This document shows, piece after piece, positions 1 through 5,985 of a stretch of DNA of 6,186 nt. The stretch is from the NCBI GenBank assembly GCA_029858845.1, contig JAOUEG010000114.1:1-6186 (forward strand), read 5' to 3'. The first letter of the stretch is position 1. Every line of letters begins with the position of its first letter. The notes under the pieces are model-generated. The model made no database searches. It was not told the DNA's origin and saw only the letters and a list, made by a program, of their open reading frames with translations. The translations under genes were made by a program, and so were the position numbers. Source of the DNA: Chloroflexota bacterium. Its GTDB lineage: Bacteria > Chloroflexota > Limnocylindria > Limnocylindrales > CSP1-4.

Positions 1-1065
1 CACGCCGGTCACGAGATGGAGCGCAACGCCCTCGGCCGTGGTCAGCGCAGCCGTCGATCGATGGGAGGCCTCGCGGTGCTGCGCAGCCCAATGCAGCCAG
101 CCGGCGATCCCGAACGGAACGGCCCAAAGCAACGGTCCGACCACCAACTCGAGGAACGCCGTGGCACCCACTCCCTCGCCGACGCCGAGCACCCAGCGGC
201 CAAGCTCGGCCAGGGACGAGGACACGGTCAGCGCGACCTCGACCAGGGCGACGAGCATCACCAGACCGAAGTAGGCGGCTCTGAGGGCGCTGTCCCGGTC
301 GTCCTCGCCGATCGCCACGGCATCTCGGACCGCGCGACGGGCGTCGCTTGCGTGCAGGACGAAGAGCCCCGATCCCACGATGAGGGCTGCCAGTGATGAC
401 GCCAACGATGCCAGCCACCAGTCCTCGCCTGATCCGAAGCCCGGTCGCCCGATGAGTACGGACGCCAGCGTCTCAAGGAGCTGGGCCGTCGCGACGATGA
501 GGATCATCAGGCCTGCGAAGGTCCAGGCGTAGCGATGGAAGCGGGTGATCCCGGCGGAGGCCCCGGCCAGGTGATCGTGACGGATATCCGCGTTCCGCCG
601 TCGCTGTGCGAACCACCACAGCGGTGCCGCCACCAGGAACATCGCCAGGCCGTCGGTGGCTCGGCCCCCGTCCGTTTCGGCGCCGACGATGGTGCCGAAG
701 ATGCGATCCAGGACCTGGGCGGCCCCGAACGCTCCGGCGGCCAGGGCGATCGTGGCGGCCAGTGCCAGGGAGAATCCCCGGATCGCCGACCGGCGGTCAG
801 CGAGGGCGGCGTCGTCGGTCCCGCTCCAGCCTCGGCTGATGAGGGCCCAGTGGATGGCGAAGACCGGTGTCCCTACGACCACCAGGGCGATCGCAAGGCT
901 GACCTGCTCGCGCCCCGAAGTCGCGGTGCCGCCGACGAATGTCGCCCCGACCGCCTCGGCGATCTCACCCAGGACCAGCGCAAGCAGGTTGTAAAGGCCG
1001 ACGGACAGGACGAGCAGACTGACCGCGGCGACGGTGTACAGGTAGAGGCGCCTGGCGGTTCCCAT
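1..1065 (-). CDS. Polytopic membrane protein with tandem DUF5671-like repeats (3' end outside window)
   Basis: The frame is open from ATG at 1065 down to base 1 (355 codons, no stop), so the C-terminus lies beyond the left edge. The start is fixed by a perfect AGGAGGT eight bases upstream. The protein is mostly hydrophobic, with about eight predicted membrane helices near residues 9-32, 55-75, 97-119, 138-153, 180-202, 218-237, 263-283 and 302-325. It reads as four repeats of 80-90 residues. Each opens with a basic/aromatic edge (RRLYLY at 5-10, RGF at 96-98, HRYAW at 177-181, RAAYFG at 262-267). Each second helix is followed closely by a Trp or His (IHW at 71-73, LWWFA at 149-153, WLHW at 323-326). 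This layout resembles the DUF5671 family from memory; no domain search was run. I see no catalytic motif, and the function is unknown. It follows the NTF2-like gene by 21 bases and is probably co-transcribed with it. Confidence 0.85.
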   Translation of the reverse strand, partial: MGTARRLYLYTVAAVSLLVLSVGLYNLLALVLGEIAEAVGATFVGGTATSGREQVSLAIALVVVGTPVFAIHWALISRGWSGTDDAALADRRSAIRGFSLALAATIALAAGAFGAAQVLDRIFGTIVGAETDGGRATDGLAMFLVAAPLWWFAQRRRNADIRHDHLAGASAGITRFHRYAWTFAGLMILIVATAQLLETLASVLIGRPGFGSGEDWWLASLASSLAALIVGSGLFVLHASDARRAVRDAVAIGEDDRDSALRAAYFGLVMLVALVEVALTVSSSLAELGRWVLGVGEGVGATAFLELVVGPLLWAVPFGIAGWLHWAAQHREASHRSTAALTTAEGVALHLVTGV

Positions 1066-1073
1066 CGTGATGG

Positions 1074-1080
1074 ACCTCCT
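1074..1080 (-). promoter_or_regulatory. Strong Shine-Dalgarno for the membrane protein
   Basis: AGGAGGT on the minus strand is a full anti-16S match. It lies eight bases before the ATG at 1065 and begins six bases after the stop of the upstream gene. It fixes the start of a gene whose other end is not visible, and it suggests independent translation initiation within a shared transcript. Confidence 0.85.
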
Positions 1081-1086
1081 GCTCGG

Positions 1087-1605
1087 TCAATACGCTGGGT
1101 AGTAGACGACCTCGAGGCCGGCCAGTCCCTGGTCGACGTACCACGTGCCGTCCTCGCGAACCATCGGTACGGTCTGCTCACGGCTGTACCGGTCTACCCC
1201 GGCGGGCGCGCCGGGGTAGAACTCGTCGACGCGCAGCGTCAGGAGCGCCCGATCGCCATCCGCGTCCGCGCTCAGCAATACGACGCGCCGGTCCTCGCTG
1301 CGCTGCCAGGAGAACTCGCTGTCGATCCGGCGGTACTCGGCGACGTCGATGTCCGACCGCACGTCACTTGAGAGCAGCGCGTAGGCAGTCTCGAGGTCAT
1401 GCTCCTCCCAGGCTGCGTAATAACTCTGGAATGCGGCTTCCGGCGAGCCCGGCGGGTAGGTGGCGGGCTGTCTCGGCAGCGCCACGGCGACGAGGAGCGC
1501 GACCACCACCAGGGCGACGATCCCTGCGCCCGCCAGGACGATCGACTTCGGGATGCCGACAGGCGGTACCGGCTGAGTAGCGGTCGTTGGAGTCTGCGCG
1601 TCCAT
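1087..1605 (-). CDS. Membrane-anchored protein with NTF2-like extracytoplasmic domain
   Basis: This is a 172-residue protein. Residues 1-20 are a short Pro/Thr-rich tail. Residues 21-43 form one uncleaved-looking membrane helix rich in Val, Ala and Leu. The rest should sit outside the membrane. The outer part begins with PEAAFQSYYAAW (55-66), then a stretch ending in AYALLSSDVR (74-83), and ends with strands around DGTWYVDQGL (152-161). This pattern is typical of NTF2-like/DUF4878-type domains, where a helix with paired aromatics precedes a curved sheet. No catalytic residues are evident, and such domains often bind ligands or proteins, so I assign no function. The ATG at 1605 is chosen because the membrane anchor follows directly and the frame upstream runs into the promoter. 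AGGG lies ten bases before it. It is the first gene of a two-gene unit with the downstream polytopic protein. Confidence 0.8.
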   Translation of the reverse strand: MDAQTPTTATQPVPPVGIPKSIVLAGAGIVALVVVALLVAVALPRQPATYPPGSPEAAFQSYYAAWEEHDLETAYALLSSDVRSDIDVAEYRRIDSEFSWQRSEDRRVVLLSADADGDRALLTLRVDEFYPGAPAGVDRYSREQTVPMVREDGTWYVDQGLAGLEVVYYPAY

Positions 1606-1659
1606 GGCCCGCAAGCCCTGTAGCGAAACGTCACTCGAGAAACGCTCGCATCCGGTCCC

Positions 1660-1688
1660 ATTACAGTCCTCCTGCGCCGCCTCGTCCA
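1660..1688 (-). promoter_or_regulatory. Predicted sigma70-type promoter for the minus-strand pair
   Basis: On the minus strand, a -35-like TGGACG (1688-1683, four of six matches to TTGACA) is followed after exactly 17 bases by a -10-like TGTAAT (1665-1660, five of six matches to TATAAT). Transcription would begin near 1653, giving a leader of roughly 48 bases before the ATG at 1605. It is predicted by eye only, but spacing and position fit the gene start. Confidence 0.5.
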
Positions 1689-1766
1689 CGATCGTCCGGA
1701 CCGATTCCGCAGGCCATCCAGCCCGTGATGGCGGACGCGGGACGACCCGGGACGGCAGCGATCGCG

Positions 1767-1775
1767 TGCTACACT
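1767..1775 (+). promoter_or_regulatory. Extended -10 promoter of the valS T-box leader
   Basis: TGCTACACT matches the extended -10 form TGnTATAAT, with four of six hexamer bases. There is no convincing -35 at 17-18 bases upstream, which is tolerated in extended -10 promoters. The predicted start of transcription, about seven bases downstream (near 1782), falls just before the first base of T-box Stem I at 1784. That coincidence is the main support. Confidence 0.5.
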
Positions 1776-1783
1776 CCCGCACG

Positions 1784-2021
1784 CACGGCGTGGACCGAGA
1801 AGAGTAGTGACGGGTTCGGCCCGGAAGCGAGTGCGGGACGGTGCGAGCCGCATGAGCCACCCACGCGAAGGTCGCTCGCGAGCCGTGACGGCTGACGCCC
1901 GATAGCGTGTCGAGAGGGCGCCGGAGCCCCGTCTGCGTGATGAACGCGGACGACCGGTCGCCGAACCAGCAGGTGGTACCACGACCCGTTCGTCCGCTGG
2001 ACGAGCGGGGCGTTCTGTTTT
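1784..2021 (+). promoter_or_regulatory. T-box riboswitch, tRNA-Val specific, controlling valS
   Basis: This leader should sense uncharged tRNA-Val. Stem I closes with CACGGC (1784-1789) pairing GCCGTG (1882-1887), then CGAG (1796-1799) with CTCG (1875-1878). The specifier loop has AGTA (1803-1806) on one side and GAA (1867-1869) on the other, followed by GTC (1871-1873), a valine codon, then a purine. The distal end shows the AG-bulge motif AGCGAG (1826-1831) and stem TGCGG/CCGCA (1832-1836/1848-1852) enclosing GGTGCGAG (1840-1847), the family's conserved distal-loop motif. Middle helices GGCT/AGCC (1890-1893/1925-1928) and CGCCC/GGGCG (1896-1900/1916-1920) follow. The T-box core AGGTGGTACCACG is at 1971-1983. 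Its TGGT bulge (1974-1977) complements ACCA of a tRNA with discriminator A, as tRNA-Val has. The antiterminator GCGGACGA (1946-1953) pairs TCGTCCGC (1990-1997), which is also used by the terminator. Pairings were made by eye. Confidence 0.93.
1985..2021 (+). terminator. valS: Intrinsic terminator of the T-box leader
   Basis: CCCGTTCGTCC (1985-1995) pairs over all 11 positions, with one G-U, to GGACGAGCGGG (1999-2009) around a three-base loop. A U-rich run TTCTGTTTT (2013-2021) follows. The left arm contains most of the strand needed for the antiterminator (1990-1997), so the two structures are mutually exclusive. This marks the leader as a transcription-termination type rather than a translation-blocking type. 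Confidence 0.9.
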
Positions 2022-2041
2022 CGGGAGTCGAGGCGACAGCG

Positions 2042-4774
2042 ATGACGGATCTGCCCAAGGCCTATACGCCTCGCGACGTCGAGGGGAGGATCTACGAGCG
2101 ATGGCTCGCGGCGGACGTCTTCGCCCCTGACGGTGCCGGCTCCACGGCCGATCCGGACCTGCCGCCGTTCACGATCATCCAGCCTCCGCCCAATGTGACC
2201 GGATCGCTGCACCTGGGTCACGCGCAACGGACGGCGGTCGAGGACCTGATGGTCAGGCACGCCCGGATGCGTGGCCACCCGGCGCTCTTCCTGCCGGGCC
2301 TCGACCACGCCAGCATCGCCGCGCAGTTCGTGCTGGACGGCATCCTCGCGCGGGAAGGGGCGAGCCGCCAATCGCTCGGTCGCGAGGTCTACCTGGAGCG
2401 GATGCGGGAGTTCGTGGACGCCACGCGGACGGTGATCCTCGGACAGCAGCGTCGGGTCGGCGCATCGGCGGACTGGGAGCGCCTGCGCTTCACCATGGAC
2501 GATGAGTCGGCGCGGGCCGTGCGCGTCGCCTTCGAGCGGCTGTATCAGGACGGTCTCGCCTACCGGACCGAGGCGCTCGTCAACTGGTGCCCGGGCTGTC
2601 GGACCAGTGTGAGCGAGCTCGAAGTCGTCCCGACACCGGAGACCGGGTCGCTCTGGTCGGTCCGCTACCACCTCATCGACGAGGCGACCGGGTTGCCCGA
2701 TCCCGGTGCGACCGTGACCGTCGCCACGACCCGACCGGAGACCATCCTCGGTGACACGGCCGTCGCGGTCCACCCGGACGACGACCGCTATCGCAGCCTC
2801 GTCGGCCGACGCGTTCGGATCCCGTTCGTGAAGCGCGACGTCCCGGTGATCGCCGACGACGTCGTGGAGCGCGAGTTCGGGACCGGGGCCGTCAAGATCA
2901 CCCCCGCCCACGATCCTGATGATCACGCCACCGGCCGCCGCCATGGATTGGCGGCCCCGACCATCCTGGCCGACGATGCGACCGTGGCCGGGACCGGCAC
3001 GGCGTATGACGGCCTGGACCGCTACGTGGCGCGGCGGCGGATCGTCGCCGATCTGGCCGAGCTGGGCGACCTGGCGGGCGAACAGCCGCACGAGATGGTC
3101 ATCGGACGCTGTCAGCGGAGCAACGACATCATCGAGCCGCGCCTCAAGACGCAATGGTTCGTCCGGACGGAGCCGCTTGCCGCGCGCGCACTTGACGCGA
3201 CGCGCTCGCGCCGCGTCCGTATCCTGCCCGAGCGGTTCGAGAAGACCTGGGAGCATTGGCTGACGACGATCCGCGACTGGAACGTCTCACGGCAGCTGTG
3301 GTGGGGTCACCGGATCCCCGCGTGGTACTGCCCCGATGGGCACGTCACGGTCACCGCCGACGAGGCCGGCCCGCGAGCGTGCGACGTCTGCGAGCGACCG
3401 GCGGATCAGCTCGTTCAGGACGCCGACATCTTCGACACCTGGTTCAGCTCCGGCCTGTGGCCGTTCTCCACGCTCGGATGGCCGGAGGAGACGCCCGACT
3501 ACCGGCGCTTCTACCCGACGTCGGTCATGGAAACCGGATACGACATCATCTTCTTCTGGGTGGCCAGGATGGTGATGCTCGGCATCCACCTGACCGGCGA
3601 GGAACCGTTCCACACGGTCTACCTGTCCGGCCTGATCCGCGATCCCGACGGCCAGAAGATGTCCAAGACAAAGGGCAACGTCGTGGATCCACTCGGAGTG
3701 ATGGACGAGGCCGGCGCCGACGCGCTGCGCTTCGCGCTCATCCACGGCGCGACGCCCGGCCAGGACCAGCGGTTCGGCCCGGTCAAGCTGGAGAACGCGC
3801 GGCACTTCGCCAACAAGCTCTGGAATGCCACGCGGTTCGTCGCCGGTGCGCGACCGTCCACGATCGCGGCGGACGCCGAGCGACGACTGCCGGACGCGGC
3901 GAAGCTCGGGCCGGCGGAGCAGTGGCTGCGGTCCCGCGCGGCGGCCACGGTCGAGGCGGTCGATGCGGCGATGGCCAACCACGCCTTCGGTGAGGTGACG
4001 CGGCTGCTGTACGACGCCATCTGGAGCGAGTACTGCGACTGGGGTGTGGAGCTGACCAAGATCCGGCTCGCGGACGAGTCCCTCGATCCCGATGAACGGG
4101 AAGCGACCTGGTGGACCCTCGTGGAGGTGCTGGATACGTATCTGCGCCTGCTTCACCCGGTCATGCCGTTCGTGACGGAGGCCCTGTGGGCAGCGATCCC
4201 ACATCGTGCCACCGATCCGGAGCTGCTGATCGTGGCGCGCTGGCCGGGAGTCGGGGAGCGCGTTGAGGCGATCGAGTCCGCGGTCGAGTCCTTCCTCGAG
4301 CTGATCCGCGGCATCCGCAATGCTCGGTCGGAGGCACGCCTGGAACCGGCGACCTGGCTTGCCGCGGAGGTCGTCGTGCCGACGACGTTGGGACCTGAGT
4401 TCGAGGTCCTTCGCCCCGCCATCGAGCGCCTGGCGCGCGCCCGACCCCTGGAGCGGCGGCTGACGCGCGAGGCCCTCACGGTGGGGGAGGGCACGCTCGC
4501 GATCATCGCCGGCGACCTCGAGGCCGTCGTCCAGCCCCCGGTGGGATCCGCCGATCCGGCCGCGGCCGAGCTGGACCGGGCCCGCATGGAGCGCGACCTG
4601 GCCGAGGCCGAGGCCTGGCTCATCCAGGCTCGCGAGCGCCTGGCCAATGAGGCGTTCGTATCCAAGGCGCCGCCGGCGGTCGTGGCCGGCGCGCGCGACC
4701 GCGAGGCGGAGCTCGTGGACCAGGTCGAGCGGCTGCGTGACCGGCTCGCTCACCAACGCTCGACGGAGCGCTAG
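2042..4774 (+). CDS. valS: Valyl-tRNA synthetase
   Basis: This class Ia synthetase joins valine to tRNA-Val in the cytoplasm, with ATP. It has 910 residues, close to the usual bacterial length. Residues 48-60 carry PPPNVTGSLHLGH, including the HIGH signature as HLGH (57-60). The CP1 editing domain, which clears mischarged threonine, has TTRPET at 229-234. A CPDGH (430-434) plus CDVC (447-450) pair looks like a zinc-knuckle insertion. The second signature reads KMSKT (539-543) instead of KMSKS, a conservative change. The anticodon-binding domain contains IRNARSE (758-764). The last 70 or so residues form the coiled-coil arm, with LANEAFVSKAP. The ATG at 2042 is chosen because the family N-terminus begins there and GAGG (2030-2033) lies eight bases before it. 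The frame stays open to a GTG at 1907, but those 45 codons are riboswitch and terminator. It is regulated by the upstream T-box. Confidence 0.98.
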   Translation: MTDLPKAYTPRDVEGRIYERWLAADVFAPDGAGSTADPDLPPFTIIQPPPNVTGSLHLGHAQRTAVEDLMVRHARMRGHPALFLPGLDHASIAAQFVLDGILAREGASRQSLGREVYLERMREFVDATRTVILGQQRRVGASADWERLRFTMDDESARAVRVAFERLYQDGLAYRTEALVNWCPGCRTSVSELEVVPTPETGSLWSVRYHLIDEATGLPDPGATVTVATTRPETILGDTAVAVHPDDDRYRSLVGRRVRIPFVKRDVPVIADDVVEREFGTGAVKITPAHDPDDHATGRRHGLAAPTILADDATVAGTGTAYDGLDRYVARRRIVADLAELGDLAGEQPHEMVIGRCQRSNDIIEPRLKTQWFVRTEPLAARALDATRSRRVRILPERFEKTWEHWLTTIRDWNVSRQLWWGHRIPAWYCPDGHVTVTADEAGPRACDVCERPADQLVQDADIFDTWFSSGLWPFSTLGWPEETPDYRRFYPTSVMETGYDIIFFWVARMVMLGIHLTGEEPFHTVYLSGLIRDPDGQKMSKTKGNVVDPLGVMDEAGADALRFALIHGATPGQDQRFGPVKLENARHFANKLWNATRFVAGARPSTIAADAERRLPDAAKLGPAEQWLRSRAAATVEAVDAAMANHAFGEVTRLLYDAIWSEYCDWGVELTKIRLADESLDPDEREATWWTLVEVLDTYLRLLHPVMPFVTEALWAAIPHRATDPELLIVARWPGVGERVEAIESAVESFLELIRGIRNARSEARLEPATWLAAEVVVPTTLGPEFEVLRPAIERLARARPLERRLTREALTVGEGTLAIIAGDLEAVVQPPVGSADPAAAELDRARMERDLAEAEAWLIQARERLANEAFVSKAPPAVVAGARDREAELVDQVERLRDRLAHQRSTER

Positions 4775-4781
4775 GAGCGGT

Positions 4782-4806
4782 CCGGTCGGCGCCGGTCGGC
4801 CCCGGT
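4782..4806 (+). repeat. Short tandem repeat after valS
   Basis: The ten-base unit CCGGTCGGCn occurs twice in a row, and a third copy starts with CCGGT (about 2.6 units). It begins seven bases after the valS stop. The purpose is unknown; it may simply be a simple-sequence expansion in non-coding DNA. Confidence 0.5.
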
Positions 4807-4815
4807 GCCCAAGAC

Positions 4816-4834
4816 CCCGCCGCACGTGGGCGGG
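4816..4834. terminator. Weak candidate hairpin between convergent units
   Basis: CCCGCC (4816-4821) pairs with GGCGGG (4829-4834) around a seven-base loop. It lies between the valS stop and the remnants on the other strand, where a terminator would be expected. Neither strand has a proper U-run after it, so termination activity is doubtful. Confidence 0.25.
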
Positions 4835-4840
4835 ATGCTG

Positions 4841-4948
4841 TCAGCCCTTGACGGCCCCGCCGGTGATGCCCCGAACGAAGTAGCGCCGCAGGCCGAAGAA
4901 GACGAGGGGTGGCAGGGCCATCGAGATGAACGCCGCGGCCATCAGATC
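4841..4948 (-). pseudogene. 3' remnant of a MalG-type sugar ABC transporter permease
   Basis: The last 35 codons before the TGA at 4841-4843 read as the C-terminus of a carbohydrate (CUT1) ABC permease. They comprise LMAAAF, then a membrane helix with ALPPLVFFGL, then RRYFVRGITGGAVKG, where family members end in QRYFVRGLTAGAVKG or similar. Upstream of the Asp codon at 4948 the frame gives Arg/Pro/His-rich nonsense, and no permease core or EAA loop follows. A complete permease is about 270-300 residues, so nearly all of the gene is missing. No ribosome binding site or plausible start serves this fragment. The peptide has few changes at conserved positions, suggesting fairly recent loss. It is recognised by eye from family knowledge. 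Confidence 0.72.
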
Positions 4949-4985
4949 GGGATGCGATCGGCGAGCAGCCGACCATATGGGGTCG

Positions 4986-5120
4986 CTACCTCGATGGCGG
5001 TGCCGTCGAGGCGCGTACGGTGAGCGTCGTCGCGAGCTGGGTCCGATTCGGGACATCCTGACCCGCGATGAGTCGCGTCAGTGCCGTTCCCACGGCGCTG
5101 CCCAGCTCCTCTCCGGGTGC
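4986..5120 (-). pseudogene. 3' remnant of a LacI-family transcriptional regulator
   Basis: The codons before the TAG at 4986-4988 read as a typical LacI/GalR C-terminus: EELGSAVGTALTRLIAG, then QDVPNRTQLATTLTVRASTAPPSR split over the next 24 residues. Family members usually show a similar ELGR..(A/V)..LL..LI.G, then a strand ending in (V/R)R.STAPP. Upstream of about 5120 the resemblance stops, where the promoter and 5' end of the divergent plus-strand gene begin. The helix-turn-helix and the sugar-binding core are absent, so it cannot be a working regulator. It lies 37 bases before the permease remnant on the same strand. LacI regulators commonly sit beside sugar ABC transporter genes, which supports a common origin for both pieces. 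Confidence 0.68.
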
Positions 5121-5152
5121 CGGGCGGTCGGACGGCCCTTGGACGGTCGCCC

Positions 5153-5161
5153 TGCTACCAT
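5153..5161 (+). promoter_or_regulatory. Candidate extended -10 promoter of the zinc-ribbon gene pair
   Basis: TGCTACCAT matches TGnTATAAT with four of six hexamer bases. A TTGGAC at 5139-5144 is only 11 bases from it, too close to act as its -35. Transcription would start near 5168, leaving about 31 bases before the GTG at 5199. The motif resembles the one before the valS leader (TGCTACACT). Confidence 0.4.
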
Positions 5162-5185
5162 GGCGCCCGACGCAGTCGTTTCCTC

Positions 5186-5191
5186 GGGGAG
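5186..5191 (+). promoter_or_regulatory. Shine-Dalgarno fixing the GTG start at 5199
   Basis: GGGGAG sits seven bases before GTG at 5199-5201. An ATG at 5160 in the same frame has no such site and overlaps the predicted -10. An ATG at 4926 would translate the remnant region antisense. The GTG start also gives a clean MPLDFLKRK N-terminus. Confidence 0.75.
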
Positions 5192-5198
5192 CCATTCC

Positions 5199-5969
5199 GT
5201 GCCGCTCGATTTCCTCAAGCGCAAGAATTCCGGTGACGCGGCAGGTCCGGCAGAGGCTGCCGCACCGACCGCGCCCGCCTCGAACCGCACCGTCGCGTTG
5301 CCGGAAGAGGTCGTGGCCCAGGAGTTCCAGCTCAAGCTGTACTACGCCGGCAAGACCAGCGAAGGCGTGCGGATGCAGGCCGGCCCGAAGGCGATGGCAG
5401 AACTGCCATCCATGCTCGTGGGACTGGCCAAGTCGGAGATCGAGGTCGTCGAGCCACTCCCGATCGAGTACAGCCAGGCGACGCCGACCATCTCCCGGCC
5501 GTCCGAGGCCATGCAATGGCTGAACGCCCACCATGTCCACGCCCCGATCACTCGGCATGCCCTGGTCGTTCTCGAGTCGCTCGACGCGATCGACCTCGCG
5601 TTCGACACCTTCGTCTGTTCCCTGCTCGACGGGGAAGTGGACACGAGCGGCTACCCCGAGTACAACGCCGTCGTCGGTGGCGTCGCATCCCATTGGGATG
5701 AGGCGACCGGCGACATGATCTGCCGAGCTGTCGTTGGCTGGGGGGGTCGTGGCGTGCGGGGCGACACGGATCGGATCGGCGCCAAGCTGCTCGCCGGGGT
5801 TCTGACCAACATCCTCGCCAGCCAATTCGCGATGGGCCTGACGGCGGTGGAGCGGCCCATGCCGGCCGCCGGCCGCGGGGGTCTCGTGTGCGGCCATTGT
5901 GGATTCGCATCTGCCCACGAGCGAGCCTTCTACTGTCCCAAGTGTGGCATGCGCCTCGTGCGCGGCTGA
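5199..5969 (+). CDS. Uncharacterised protein with C-terminal zinc ribbon
   Basis: This is a 256-residue soluble protein that I do not recognise as a named family. Residues 1-9 (MPLDFLKRK) are amphipathic and basic. Residues 11-35 are an Ala/Pro-rich linker. Residues 36-215 look like one folded domain, with EFQLKLYYAGK (42-52), AELPSMLVGLAKSEIEVVEPLP (67-88, in two parts: a helix and a strand), ALVVLESLDAIDLAF (121-135) and GAKLLAGVLTNILASQF (194-210). The C-terminus carries CGHC (231-234) and CPKC (246-249), a four-cysteine zinc ribbon with 11 residues between the pairs. There is no signal peptide or membrane segment. A seven-G run at 5740-5746 is in frame and causes no break. The downstream neighbour, 16 bases away, is another zinc-ribbon protein, and the two are probably co-transcribed. 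The ribbon could serve in nucleic-acid or protein contact, but nothing here decides it. Confidence 0.88.
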   Translation: MPLDFLKRKNSGDAAGPAEAAAPTAPASNRTVALPEEVVAQEFQLKLYYAGKTSEGVRMQAGPKAMAELPSMLVGLAKSEIEVVEPLPIEYSQATPTISRPSEAMQWLNAHHVHAPITRHALVVLESLDAIDLAFDTFVCSLLDGEVDTSGYPEYNAVVGGVASHWDEATGDMICRAVVGWGGRGVRGDTDRIGAKLLAGVLTNILASQFAMGLTAVERPMPAAGRGGLVCGHCGFASAHERAFYCPKCGMRLVRG

Positions 5970-5985
5970 CCGGAGCGCTCCGCCC

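Noticed and set aside
535..1371. Plus-strand open frame of 278 codons
   Set aside because: It is antisense to two genes with clear membrane helices and a strong ribosome binding site; its own translation is low-complexity Gly/Asp/Arg.
1769..3256. Minus-strand open frame of 495 codons across the T-box and the first part of valS
   Set aside because: It covers the riboswitch and the antisense of valS, and the composition is typical of a shadow frame.
3656..3670. KMSKT instead of KMSKS in ValRS as a sign of an inactive or paralogous enzyme
   Set aside because: Ser to Thr at the last position is conservative, all other signatures and the editing motif are intact, and the gene has a valine-specific T-box.
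3287..4825. Long minus-strand open frame of 512 codons opposite valS
   Set aside because: It is antisense to well-conserved valS motifs, is rich in Arg/Gly/Asp/His as expected from a GC-rich shadow, and shows no family resemblance.
4926..5198. N-terminal extension of the zinc-ribbon gene to ATG 4926 or 5160
   Set aside because: Neither has a ribosome binding site. The extension covers the remnant genes and the predicted promoter, while GTG at 5199 has GGGGAG at ideal spacing.
5740..5746. Seven-G run as a possible frameshift or phase-variable tract
   Set aside because: The frame on both sides is continuous and leads to an intact zinc ribbon and stop, so there is no sign of a shift; runs of this size occur by chance in GC-rich coding DNA.
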